Source: Pelobates cultripes
Lineage: Eukaryota; Chordata; Amphibia; Anura; Pelobatidae
Direction: 5' to 3'
DNA length: 64,000 nucleotides
Assembly (NCBI GenBank): GCA_933207985.1
Contig: OW240915.1
Coordinates: 276,050,477 to 276,114,476 of the forward strand
Part shown: positions 12,900 to 22,059 of the stretch, in pieces
How positions within the stretch are numbered: position 1 is the first letter of the stretch
Layout of the letters: each line of letters begins with the position of its first letter
Notes under the pieces: model-generated
What the model was told of the DNA's origin: nothing
The model's database searches: none
What the model saw: the letters and a program-made list of their open reading frames with translations, nothing else
Translations under genes and position numbers: made by a program

Positions 12900-14353
12900 T
12901 TAGTGTTGCGTTAGTAAATATGTCCGCCACATTTGATCTATGCAGGTGCTCATTTTCCCTATTTTCATCTGATTCCACATTAACAATTCATGTTCCACTG
13001 TTGAGGTCATTACTTCTTCAATTTCTCGTCGAGAAGGTAAAACCTTGGTTTTCCATTGTCTAGCAATTAGTAGAGATGCTGTACTCAATAAGAGGAAAAT
13101 CATTTTCTTGATTGACTTAGGTATATTACTTGGAAGTAATCGTAGCAGTATGATTTTAGGGTCGTGGGACAACTCAATATTTGTAACTTGTTTTATCATC
13201 TTTGTAATGTCGTTCCATGGAGAATTTACAGCTTCGCATGACCACCAAACATGTAACATAGTACCTTTACATTTATGACATCACCAACACTGGTCGGGCA
13301 TTGCAGGAAACATAGAGTTTAGACGTGTTGGTACAAAGTACCACCTATAAAGAATTTTCCGTACTGCTTCAAGATGGGCGGTACTGGTGGTTAGCCCTAT
13401 GTGAGCGGTAAAAATTTGTTTCCGTTCAGTCAAAGGAATATTAACTTGTAAGTCTTCTTGCCAGTTTTTCATGAATTTCCAATTGCTCTGCACAGCGGGA
13501 TTAGCAAGTTTTTGATAGCAGAGAGACAGTGTCTTTTTCGGAGGACGTAATGATAAACATTGTTCTTCAAATTCCGTTATAGAAGCTTGTAGTGTTGATT
13601 CTACTGTTGAAATCTTGTTTATAGTTACAATCGCTTTGATTTGAAGATAAGCAAATGTAAAATTTGAGGGCAATGAAAATTCTTCTTGCAATGCTGGAAA
13701 AGATTTAAGGCCCTCTTTGTTGCATAAATGAAATAAATGTGTGATACCTGCTTTTTCCCATTTCTGATAGGGAAACGTACCATTACAAAAGAAAAAAAAT
13801 TTAATTGGGGTTGCGAGGGCCCATGGGTACGCTGAACATATTTTGTCCCTGCAAGTGTCCCAGATTCTAAGAAGATGTTTAGTGGAAGATAACATATTTT
13901 CCATTCGTTGCCTCAATTGATAAGGTTTCCAGAGTGTTGTTGAAAGATCTTGTGTTCCACAATAGTTACTTTCTATTGCTACCCATTGGGGGGAATAATC
14001 CGTCTAATGGGCACTGTTAACATTCATTAAGATGGCTGAGTGATAATATGCTCTTATATTTGGTATTCCCATTCCTCTGTTCTTCACATTTCTCAGAAGT
14101 AGAGCCTTGGGTAATCTAGGGTGTTTGCCACCCCAGCTGAAAGGTACAATAGATGCTTGGAGAGACGATATGTACTTTTGCGGAAGTTTAATATGCAATG
14201 ATCTAAAAAGATATAAAATCTTTGGTAGGATTGACATTTTGAGCGCTGCAATCCTTCCTACCCAAGATAAAAACAGATGCTTCCATGAGTCCAGTTGGTT
14301 ATCAATTTCTTTCAAAAGCTTTGTATAGTTAGCTGAGAAGAGTTCTTTCTCTT
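12900..14353 (-). pseudogene. L1-B ORF2: C-terminal half
   Basis: Read on the minus strand, this begins with KEKELFSANYTKLLKEIDN and DSWKHLFLSWVGRIAALKMS. It continues with ILPKILYLFRSLHIKLPQ, FSWGGKHPRLP, NPAVQSNWKFMKNWQEDL and RKILYRWYFVPTRLNSMFP, and then the terminal Cys/Trp block. Those are standard landmarks of the post-RT region of L1 ORF2. The end of the protein is near 12900 (LARQWKTK-like segment, then a stop). Stops at about 14003, 13916 and 13280 break it into frames of 103, 211 and 119 codons. Confidence 0.88.
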
Positions 14354-14355
14354 TA

Positions 14356-14565
14356 CAGGGAGTGCAGAATTATTAGGCAAGTTGTATTTTTGAGGATTAA
14401 TTTTATTATTGAACAACAACCATGTTCTCAATGAACCCAAAAAACTCATTAATATCAAAGCTGAATATTTTTGGAAGTAGTTTTTAGTTTGTTTTTAGTT
14501 ATAGCTATGTTAGGGGGATATCTGTGTGTGCAGGTGACTATTACTGTGCATAATTATTAGGCAAC
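14356..14565 (+). repeat. Left end of the Tc1/mariner element with two binding-site-like repeats
   Basis: The outer repeat gtgcagaattattaggcaa (14362-14380) and the inner repeat gtgcataattattaggcaac (14546-14565) are in the same orientation, about 184 bp apart. In IR/DR elements such repeats bind transposase. Confidence 0.85.
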
Positions 14566-14677
14566 TTAACAAAAAACAAATATATACCCATTTCAATTAT
14601 TTATTATTACCAGTGAAACCAATATAACATCTCAACATTCACAAATATACATTTCTGACATTCAAAACAAAAACAAA

Positions 14678-15694
14678 TCAGTGACCAATATAGCCACCTT
14701 TCTTTGCAAGGACACTCAAAAGCCTGCCATCCATGGATTCTGTCAGTGTTTTGATCTGTTCACCATCAACATTGCGTGCAGCAGCAACCACAGCCTCCCA
14801 GACACTGTTCAGAGAGGTGTACTGTTTTCCCTCCTTGTAAATCTCACATTTGATGATGGACCACAGGTTCTCAATGGGGTTCAGATCAGGTGAACAAGGA
14901 GGCCATGTCATTAGATTTTCTTCTTTTATACCCTTTCTTGCCAGCCACGCTGTGGAGTACTTGGACGCGTGTGATGGAGCATTGTCCTGCATGAAAATCA
15001 TGCTTTTCTTGAAGGATGCAGACTTCTTCCTGTACCACTGTTTGAAGAAGGTGTCTTCCAGGAACTGGCAGTAGGACTGGGAGTTGAGCTTGACTCCATC
15101 CTCAACCCGAAAAGGCCCCACAAGCTCATCTTTGATGATACCAGCCCAAACCAGTACTCCACCTCCACCTTGCTGGCGTCTGAGTCGGACTGGAGCTCTC
15201 TGCCCTTTACCAATCCAGCCACGGGCCCATCCATCTGGCCCATCAAGACTCACTCTCATTTCATCAGTCCATAAAACCTTAGAAAAATCAGTCTTGAGAT
15301 ATTTCTTGGCCCAGTCTTGACGTTTCAGCTTGTGTGTCTTGTTCAGTGGTGGTCGTCTTTCAGCCTTTCTTACCTTGGCCATGTCTCTGAGTATTGCACA
15401 CCTTGTGCTTTTGGGCACTCCAGTGATGTTGCAGCTCTGAAATATGGCCAAACTGGTGGCAAGTGGCATCGTGGCAGCTGCACGCTTGACTTTTCTCAGT
15501 TCATGGGCAGTTATTTTGCGCCTTGGTTTTTCCACACGCTTCTTGCGACCCTGTTGACTATTTTGAATGAAACGCTTGATTGTTCGATGATCACGCTTCA
15601 GAAGCTTTGCAATTTTAAGAGTGCTGCATCCCTCTGCAAGATATCTCACTATTTTTGACTTTTCTGAGCCTGTCAAGTCCTTCTTTTGACCCAT
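14678..15694 (-). CDS. Tc1/mariner transposase, 338 aa, intact
   Basis: This DNA-cutting and joining enzyme would excise the surrounding element and reinsert it at TA sites in the nucleus. Residues 1-45 form an HTH (EKSKIVRYLAEG, RDHRTIKRFIQNS), residues 50-60 are a basic NLS/AT-hook-like patch (RKKRVEKPRRK), and a second HTH region runs to about 110. The catalytic triad is visible: Asp144 in VLWTDE, Asp237 in FMQDNAPSH and Glu275 in SPDLNPIENLW. Thirty-seven residues separate the last two, so the spacing is DD37E rather than the DD34E of classic Tc1. A Gly-rich loop (QQGGGGVLVWAG) is present. The length is normal for the family. No stop or frameshift was seen. I recall DD37E as the hallmark of the vertebrate TRT lineage; that subfamily name needs a database comparison. 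Confidence 0.93.
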   Translation of the reverse strand: MGQKKDLTGSEKSKIVRYLAEGCSTLKIAKLLKRDHRTIKRFIQNSQQGRKKRVEKPRRKITAHELRKVKRAAATMPLATSLAIFQSCNITGVPKSTRCAILRDMAKVRKAERRPPLNKTHKLKRQDWAKKYLKTDFSKVLWTDEMRVSLDGPDGWARGWIGKGQRAPVRLRRQQGGGGVLVWAGIIKDELVGPFRVEDGVKLNSQSYCQFLEDTFFKQWYRKKSASFKKSMIFMQDNAPSHASKYSTAWLARKGIKEENLMTWPPCSPDLNPIENLWSIIKCEIYKEGKQYTSLNSVWEAVVAAARNVDGEQIKTLTESMDGRLLSVLAKKGGYIGH

Positions 15695-15712
15695 TTTGCC
15701 AAAGGAAAGGAA

Positions 15713-15912
15713 GTTGCCTAATAATTATGCACACCAGATATAGGGTGTTGATGTCATTAGACCACACCCCTTCTCATTACAGAGATGCACATCACCTAAT
15801 ATGCTTAATTGGTAGTAGGCTTTCGAGCCTATACAGCTTGGAGTAAGACAACAAGCATAATGAGGATGATGTGGTCAAAATACTCATTTGCCTAATAATT
15901 CTGCACTCCCTG
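15713..15912 (-). repeat. Right end of the Tc1/mariner element with two binding-site-like repeats
   Basis: The inner repeat (15713-15732) and outer repeat (15888-15906) are the complements of the left-end repeats, about 175 bp apart. The transposase start codon lies just inside the inner repeat, so the promoter is probably within this end. Confidence 0.85.
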
Positions 15913-15914
15913 TA

Positions 15915-17518
15915 TTGGTTATTCTGATACCTAAGAATATTAAGTAATCTTCTCTCCAATCATACTGATAGCTTGCTTTTAATCTATCTTCCATTGCTTT
16001 AGTAGTGTTAAGACACATAGCTTGCGTTTTTACGATATTAAGTTTGTAGTATGATTGTTGACTGTATATTTGCAGTTCTTTATGCAAAGAAGGGAGTGTT
16101 ATAAATGGTTGTGTTATTGTAAGAAATACATCATCTGCGAATAATTATATTCCTTGTTGCCTACTAACACACCATGGATGCTACCGTTTCTCCGTATTGA
16201 TATTGCGAGAGGTTCCAAAGCTAGCACATATAGAAGTGGAGATAATGGGCATCCCTGACGGGTCCCATTAGTGATTGAAAAAACTTGCGACTGGAAACCT
16301 GCATACAATACTGTTGCTGTTTCCTGAAGGAATGACCAGTTCAGACGGTCAAACGCCTTTTCGTCATCAAGGGATATCATAATACTCTCCTGTTTGGTGC
16401 GTTTTAAAATTCCATATAAATCTAGCACTTTCCGAGTGTTATCTGGTCCCTGTCTGCCCGTCACAAATCCCACTTGGTCAGTGTGCATTAATGTCGGTGT
16501 GATAGTACTGAGTCGTTCTGCAAAGATCTTTGCATAAAGTTTAGCATCATCATTTAAAAGAGATATTTGTCTAAAATTTTGACACATTGTTGATGATTTC
16601 CCCGGTTTAGGGATAGTAATTACATGGGCAGACAGGAACTCAGTCGGGAAAGATCCCAATCTAGTGGCGTTGTTAAAAAAGCTAGTAAGAGCTAAAATTA
16701 ATTCATATTTGAATGTAGCCTAATGTTCACTAGTATAACTGTCTGTACCTGGTGTTTTCCCTTTTGGCATATTTTCAATTAGGCGCAACACTTCATCTGT
16801 AGTGATAGGTGCACATAGTTTTTCTAAATGTTTTGGTGTTATTTGAGGAAGGGCGATGTTTGCCAGGTATTAACGTATAGATATATATGCGTGGGTTAAG
16901 GTTGAATATGCTGATCTTTTAAATTATATAAAGTCGTATAGTACTGTGCAAATTTGTTACATATCTGTACTGGTTGCATAACTTTATGGCCCCCATGCAT
17001 CTTTATAAATGGAATTCTTGCTTGTGCTTGTTTGTTCCTCAGTCTTTGTGCCAGAACTTTAGTAGCCTTATTTCCCATAGAGTAAGATATCACCTTTTTT
17101 TCTTTATTGCTAAATTAGCTTTCTTGGAGTGGATTGCATTAATCTCTTGACGCACTTCCAGAAGTTGCTGTTGAAGAGCTTGGGTGGAGTTTGCTTGGTT
17201 TTCTCTATGAAGATCCTGTAGTATTTTAAGGAGAGTAATCAGTGCTGTGTGATTCTTTTTCTTGAGGTAAGATGCTCTACTCAGTAATATCCCACGAATA
17301 ACGGATTTATGAGCCAACCATAGTGCAGAAGGGTTCGTATCTTCATTATCATTTATACTAAAATAGTGCTGTAATTAATTTCGAATCTTATCCGTAAATG
17401 TGGTATCGTTGAACAGCTGTTCATTCAATCTCCATGGACTTCTGTTTTTATATTGATATGAATCTGTCAGGGTAAGTAGCACTGGGTTATGATCTGATTC
17501 TGTCGAAATGCCTATCTC
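15915..17518 (-). pseudogene. L1-B ORF2: endonuclease end and RT domain
   Basis: From the 5' side: TESDHNPVLLTLTDSY (end of the APE-type endonuclease), linker segments at 17317-16896, then the RT domain at 16659-16114. RT landmarks are VITIPKPGKSS, FRQISLLNDDAKLYAKIFAE, HTDQVGFVTGRQGPDNTRKV, MISLDDEKAFDRLNWSF with the first catalytic Asp, and NGTRQGCPLSPLLYVLALEP. The next landmark, FADDVFLTI (16130-16141 for FADD), is intact but one base out of frame. The C-terminal part continues to FLGIRITN, where the Tc1/mariner element is inserted at a TA. Confidence 0.88.
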
Positions 17519-17529
17519 ACACCCCCATT

Positions 17530-17894
17530 CTTAAGAATTAAATTTGGTTTTTTTTCAGAGTTTTCATAGTTTTTATGACATTAACTTCCATTATTTTATT
17601 AACATATTTTATTAATGTTATACCTAAACAGTTGAGTTTATTTTCTACAGTCTACAGTCTTCTCTATATTGATTTTATAGTTTGAAACCAAGCTATATCG
17701 TGCTATCTCCTTCACGAGATTGTGAGCAGAGACCTCGGGGTCATTGTTATGAGAATGTAATCTATGTATAAACACATTTTAACTCTCCATTATTTGTTGG
17801 TAAGCATATAATCTCCAAGCTAGATCTTATTTTAATTGCCAACATTTCCTATTTTATTATATATATTATAGGGGATAGTGGACACCCCTGTCTG
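17530..17894 (-). pseudogene. L1-A ORF2: central RT segment
   Basis: The minus strand resumes the L1 motif TRQGCPLSPII immediately after the solo LTR and continues towards the position where the FADD catalytic box is expected. There the sequence reads IDYILITM, so the two Asp residues of the box are no longer intact. The segment ends at the 9-bp duplication that marks the L1-B insertion. Several stops interrupt it. Confidence 0.7.
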
Positions 17895-17899
17895 GTCCC

Positions 17900-18433
17900 T
17901 GTCAGGTTACCTGTTAATATTGCCTCCAAGGAGGACAACCTCTCTTCATAGGGGCTCCCCTCCCCTAGCATTTCGGCAATTCCGGCCGTTTTCGCCCCGG
18001 CCGCGCTAGCTCCTCCCCCTTTTATGACGCGACGGCTAGCGTCGACGTCATGACGTCATCATTAACGTGAAGTGCCGGGAACCGCAATTTCGGACCTTTT
18101 GGGGGCGTGGTCTCAATTAATGTGACAGGGTATTTAAGGGAACTTTTACTACTGCTCATTGCCCTGTCATGGTTCTAGCTTGCTAGTCACTCAGCGCGTT
18201 CTCTCTCTTAGTGTTTTCGGTTTTGACCTTGCTTGTACCTTTGTCCTGTTGCTCTCTCCTCTCCTTTGACCCGGCTTGTTCCTCGCTTACCTGTCCTCCG
18301 GCTCCCTCTACCTCGGCTTACCTTTTGACTATTCTTGTTTTGTCCATACGTTAGTCCGGCCATTCTAAGGTCCGGTATACATACCTCCTCCTGTCCGCAC
18401 TCTGCGTATTGGATCCCTGTCACTATCCTGACA
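17900..18433 (+). mobile_element. Solo LTR inserted in L1-A
   Basis: The 534-bp segment begins TGTCAGG and ends CCTGACA, a short terminal inverted repeat with the TG...CA ends of an LTR. It is flanked by a 5-bp duplication gtccc (17895-17899 and 18434-18438). Removing it joins L1-A's FNVGNGT to RQGCPLSP. It is strikingly GC-rich compared with its surroundings, which suggests a U3 promoter region. The plus orientation is preferred because CRE-like sites precede a TATA-like box. No internal retroviral or retrotransposon genes remain, so it is a recombination-derived solo LTR of unknown family. Confidence 0.85.
18044..18138 (+). promoter_or_regulatory. CRE-like sites and TATA-like box of the solo LTR
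   Basis: The sequence gtcgacgtcatgacgtcatc (18041-18060) contains a perfect palindromic TGACGTCA (18051-18058), the ATF/CREB consensus, next to a second overlapping half-matching site. A TATA-like tatttaag lies at 18131-18138. The order and spacing fit a U3 promoter. Activity is an inference. Confidence 0.5.
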
Positions 18434-18438
18434 GTCCC

Positions 18439-20360
18439 ATTACCCACATTGAAGCATTCAGAGCACATATCTACCCCAACTACTCAGGCAGACGGATTGT
18501 TATATATTGATTTAATTGTTTTTTTAGGATCCAATCTCTTAATCCAATGAATTCCAACGTTTTGAACATATAGCCCCATCTGACCCTGTCAAACGCTTTT
18601 TCTGCATCAATCGAAAGAGTTAGAAAGGGTATGTTCTTCTTCTCACTGGATTCCATCATGTTTATCATACGTCTGGAATTAAAGCAAGCTTGCCTTCCTG
18701 GGACAAAACCTATCTGATTCTTGTGAATTATGTCAGGCAAAATTGATTTCAACCTTTTTGCAATTATCCCAGAAAAAAAGTTTTGAATCCACATTAATTG
18801 AGGAGATATGATGATAACTCCTTATGTGCTGTGGGTTTTTATCCTTTTTTAACAGTGGTAAAATATTTGCTTGTAAAAGCTCTTTTGGACCTCTCTCTCT
18901 GCTCACCACTTCATTGTATGCATTTGTTAAAAATTCTACTATCTCTTTTTTACATAATTTGTAGAACCTGTTGGTTAGACCATCTGGTCCAGGAGGTTTG
19001 TAATTGACCATTTTATCTATTACCTTACTAAAGTAATTTTCTGTTAATGGTTTTTTTAATCTGTCGATTTGACTTTGAGTTGACCTAGGGGTTTTTAATA
19101 CTCATTAGATATTCTTTGATTTGATCTTCGTTTGAATTAATTGGCAGATTATGTAGTTCTTTTTAATATCTTTGCAAGACCATACTTATATATTTTATTT
19201 ATGATTCTACTAATGAGCTAACCCTATTGTTACCATTTCTTTTTTTTATTTATCAGTTCACCATTTAGATATCTTATTATTTCTATAAAAATTGTTTAAT
19301 TTACATTTTTCTAGATTTTTAATTGTTTGCTCCACTTCTATAACATTTATTTTCGGTTGTGTTTCTTGCAATTTTCTTTGGTTCTCTTCTGTCCATAGTT
19401 TTTTTTTGTAATTTTTGATCTATTATAAAATTCTAAATATAACTCTGATAGGGAAGTCCCTCTTTCCTTTTTAATCTGACGTTTTAACTTTATTAGATAC
19501 CCAAGAACCACTGCCTTAAAAGCGCACCAAATTGTTATCGGGGGAGTCTCTTTGTTTGAATTTTACTTAAAATATAATTAGATTACATTTTTTACATAGT
19601 CTTGATGATTTTTTTATAGAATATAGTCGTCATAGATTTTAAGCTATTATTATTTTTAACAATAAATAGCTATTGTCAACCCTAGGGTTTTCTCCTATAG
19701 TTATTCGTAATATTTGTTCTACCAATTTTCTTCCTCCAAGATTAAATCTATTCTAGAATAAGACATGTGTACTTTCGATAGATGTGTGTAGTCTCTTTCT
19801 GTCGTATGATATAATCGCCAAAGATCTATTAGATTGTATCTTTTCATTAGATTACATAGCTTGATAGACTGATTTTTAATTTGTTTGTTAACTTTTTGGT
19901 TAGTTTTAAATTTCTTATCTACTTCAGGATTGGGGACACAATTGATGTCTCCTATTATAATCATAGTACCAGTTTTTATCTTATCTAGTTTCCCAATTAT
20001 ATTTTCCAAACACTTATTTGGTTGTTTATTTGGTAAGTATACATTTACCAGTGTAAATTTTTTATTTATTCTGCAGATCATTATTTGATACCTTCCTTCT
20101 GTGTCTAATTCTGTATATATGTTTTCTACCTGTAATGAATTTGCAAATAAAATTGCTACCCCTCTTTTTTTTTATGGAGCACAGACGCATGAGTTGCATC
20201 CTTATAGCCTTTGTATCCCCCTGTTCTTTTATTATCCCCTCTTGTCTAGTGTGTTTCTTGGACAAAGGCTATATCAATTTTCTCTTTCCTAAACAGATTG
20301 TATTTCTTTTAAATGGCTATACATTCAATGAGATGAACTTTAATGTCAGCTATATTCTTT
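18439..20360 (-). pseudogene. L1-A ORF2: endonuclease and N-terminal RT
   Basis: At 20081-19719 the frame shows the APE-type endonuclease signatures: VNVYLPN, IIGDIN, a DLWRLYH segment, and SYSRIDLILEE near the end. In L1 elements this domain nicks target DNA for target-primed reverse transcription. At 19011-18733 the PPGPDGLTNRFYK block begins the RT domain. At 18794-18480 come the IGFVPGRQACFNSRRMI block and then LSIDAEKAFDRVRW, which carries the first catalytic Asp of the polymerase. Frames change several times and stops interrupt the domain. The segment ends with FNVGNGT at the solo LTR, and the next residues of the same motif (RQGCPLSP) resume on the other side. Confidence 0.85.
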
Positions 20361-21494
20361 ATAATTATCTTTCAAACTCTGAGAACCAACCAAACATATA
20401 TACTTTCCACATAAAAAACATATATCCCATAATTTTCTGTGGGATCCTGCTTCCATTCATACCAAAAACTCAGGACCTGGTAACAAACCTGGTAAAAAAT
20501 TTCAAGACACGTATTACAGTGTCTATGACTGAGATCTATTATAAGATCTATAGGAGGGGCAATCCGGTAAGTCTCAACGTGCTATAATTTTTTAATTACT
20601 TTCCTTCTCCTTTCTCTCTCTTTTCCCTCCCTCCTCCTTTTAATAACATTCGTCCCTCTCTATCTCTCCTTCCCTGGCTCGCATTGGGCAACTTCATCCT
20701 AAATTACCTCGGGTCAATTAGAACCTAGAATAACATGTAAATATATAAAAGGGAGAGAAAACAATTGAAAAACTTGCACAATCATTGGTTAGACAAACCT
20801 TTCACTACAAAAAAATTGAACTATTCCAAACTTGTCTATCTATATGCTTATAACCAATCACATTATTAACATATTATTGCTTAAGCTGTTTAGTGTTTAA
20901 TATTCCCGTTAATGGAGGAGGAAAGAAAGAAAGAAAGAAAAAAAACATTCATAAATATAACATTTGTATTTATGTGATCCATTATATAGTACTATTCCAA
21001 TTTTCATTTCTATTTCTTTTCTTTTTCTCCTTTCCTTTCTTTCCTTTTACTACTGCCTTGTGCTATACAAAAACCTACTATCTACTAATCTACTTTGTGA
21101 CCCAAACCAACATTCCTTTCATACGGCTATTGACTGTTAATACTATTGGAATTCATATCTAATTCTTATCCAATACCCTTAAGTGTTAAATTGTGTTTCT
21201 GTTTTACTTTATTTTTTTCTCTATGTTATCTTTGATTTTATTTGTGAATACATGTTTTCTTTCCCATTTCCTTTCTTCCTTCCTTTTTCTCTTAGCTTAT
21301 GAACTCTTTTAAATGTGACAGTTATGTGATAATAGTTCATTATATTGTGGGTAAAAACCCAAATGATAATAATTAATAATATTGTGGGTAAAAACCCAAT
21401 TGTGTTAAAGAGATCTTGATGAGCATATATAAAAAAACATATCTCTACTTGTCAAATTTTTGTGTAATTAATAACTTGTGACATCGTTCCCTAC
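20361..21494. other. CT-rich and AT-rich stretch, possible L1-A 5' region
   Basis: No ORF1 or other protein could be recognised. Pyrimidine-rich runs occur at 20600-20650 and about 21000-21055, and an A-rich run at 20925-20950. It may hold the L1-A inter-ORF or 5' sequence, but nothing shows this directly. Confidence 0.35.
21342..21398. repeat. Two-copy direct repeat of a small hairpin
   Basis: The 20-base unit atattgtgggtaaaaaccca occurs at 21342-21361 and 21379-21398. Each unit can fold on itself through tgggt and aaccca. Confidence 0.7.
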
Positions 21495-21756
21495 TAGTGA
21501 TGTCACGAACCGTTCACGAACTTGCCGCGAACGGTTCGCCGCGGTTCGCCACGAACCGTTCGTGGCGAACTCCGGTCAGCTGACACATCCCTGCCAATCT
21601 CCGGCAGACCCTCCCTCCCAGACCCTCCTACTTCCTGGACAGCATCCAAGCTGCCTTCAACATGGATGCTGTCCAGGAAGTAGGAGGGTCTGGGAGGGAG
21701 GGTCTGCCGGAGATTGGCAGGGATGTGTCAGCTGACCGGAGTTCGCGACATCACTA
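21495..21756. mobile_element. hAT-like foldback MITE with 84-bp perfect hairpin
   Basis: The element begins TAGTGATGTCACGAAC and ends with GTTCGCGACATCACTA, near-perfect terminal inverted repeats. The flanks are an exact 8-bp duplication, ttccctac (21487-21494 and 21757-21764), the duplication length typical of hAT transposons. Inside, 21565-21648 and 21663-21746 are perfect reverse complements of each other around a 14-base loop. The left side also carries several copies of a cgaaccgttcg-like palindrome. It is GC-rich against an AT-rich background. It encodes no transposase and would depend on a hAT enzyme elsewhere. Confidence 0.9.
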
Positions 21757-22059
21757 TTCCCTACACTCTTAAAATCCATCCACTCTTTCATTTAAGTGGC
21801 CTTCCTATTCTAGCTTCCTTTATCTTAACTCTTGTGAAAAACATTTCTTAAAGAACATATTGTGCTTTGTCAGACCATTATACCAATGTCGGTTAATTGT
21901 TACATTCAAATTTACCGTTATGATCTAAGAGGGGAAAAAAAAACCTAAAAATTATATTTAAATAATTAAACCTTAACTTCTCCATTACTGACTCCTCCAT
22001 CAAGGATGTTTCTATTTAGGATTTATTTTGTATTTCTTTACTTGATTGGGGAGGACACT

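Larger units (their letters stand above)
14356..15912 (-). mobile_element. Complete Tc1/mariner-type transposon, DD37E transposase
   Basis: The 1557-bp element starts with CAGGGAGTGCAGAATTATTA and ends with its complement, flanked on both sides by TA (14354-14355 and 15913-15914), the Tc1/mariner target. Each end holds a second, related motif further in (14546-14565 and 15713-15732, gtgcataattattaggcaac in the two orientations). The ends therefore have the paired-repeat IR/DR arrangement known from Sleeping Beauty-like elements. One uninterrupted transposase gene lies on the minus strand. Excision would leave the L1-B frame intact. The whole looks young compared with the surrounding sequence. 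Confidence 0.95.
12140..17520 (-). mobile_element. L1-type LINE, second copy (L1-B), inserted in L1-A
   Basis: This minus-strand L1 has a poly(A) tail, seen as a T run at 12141-12156 on the plus strand. It has about 740 bp of 3' UTR, and an ORF2 covering the end of the endonuclease through the C-terminus. It is 5' truncated just before the TESDHNPV motif of the endonuclease (about 17480-17500). The nine bases acccccatt flank it at 12131-12139 and 17521-17529, consistent with a target-site duplication. It is interrupted by a Tc1/mariner element (14356-15912). Its coding region is much better preserved than that of L1-A but still has stops and frameshifts. Confidence 0.9.
10072..20360 (-). mobile_element. 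L1-type LINE, old copy (L1-A), split by three insertions
   Basis: This is a minus-strand non-LTR retrotransposon. Its 3' end lies near 10072-10120, where the plus strand is T-rich. Its ORF2 starts near 20350 with the KFISLNV and QETH signatures of the N-terminal endonuclease. In coding order it runs from APE-type endonuclease (20350-19700), through the linker and RT thumb/palm (19011-18440, then 17894-17530), to the C-terminal domain (12130-11263, then 10657-10300). The gaps are a solo LTR (17900-18433), a second L1 (12140-17520) and a CR1 fragment (10663-11257). Numerous stops and frameshifts show it is long dead. ORF1 was not identified in the sequence beyond 20360, so the true 5' limit is uncertain. 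Confidence 0.85.

Noticed and set aside
15084..15658. Several plus-strand open frames of up to 113 codons
   Set aside because: They are antisense shadows of the intact transposase gene.
20893..21162. 89-codon open frame considered as L1 ORF1
   Set aside because: It is on the strand opposite to L1-A and consists of Phe/Lys low-complexity sequence.
21478..21735. 85-codon open frame in the foldback
   Set aside because: It runs through both arms of a perfect inverted repeat and is a by-product of the GC-rich hairpin.
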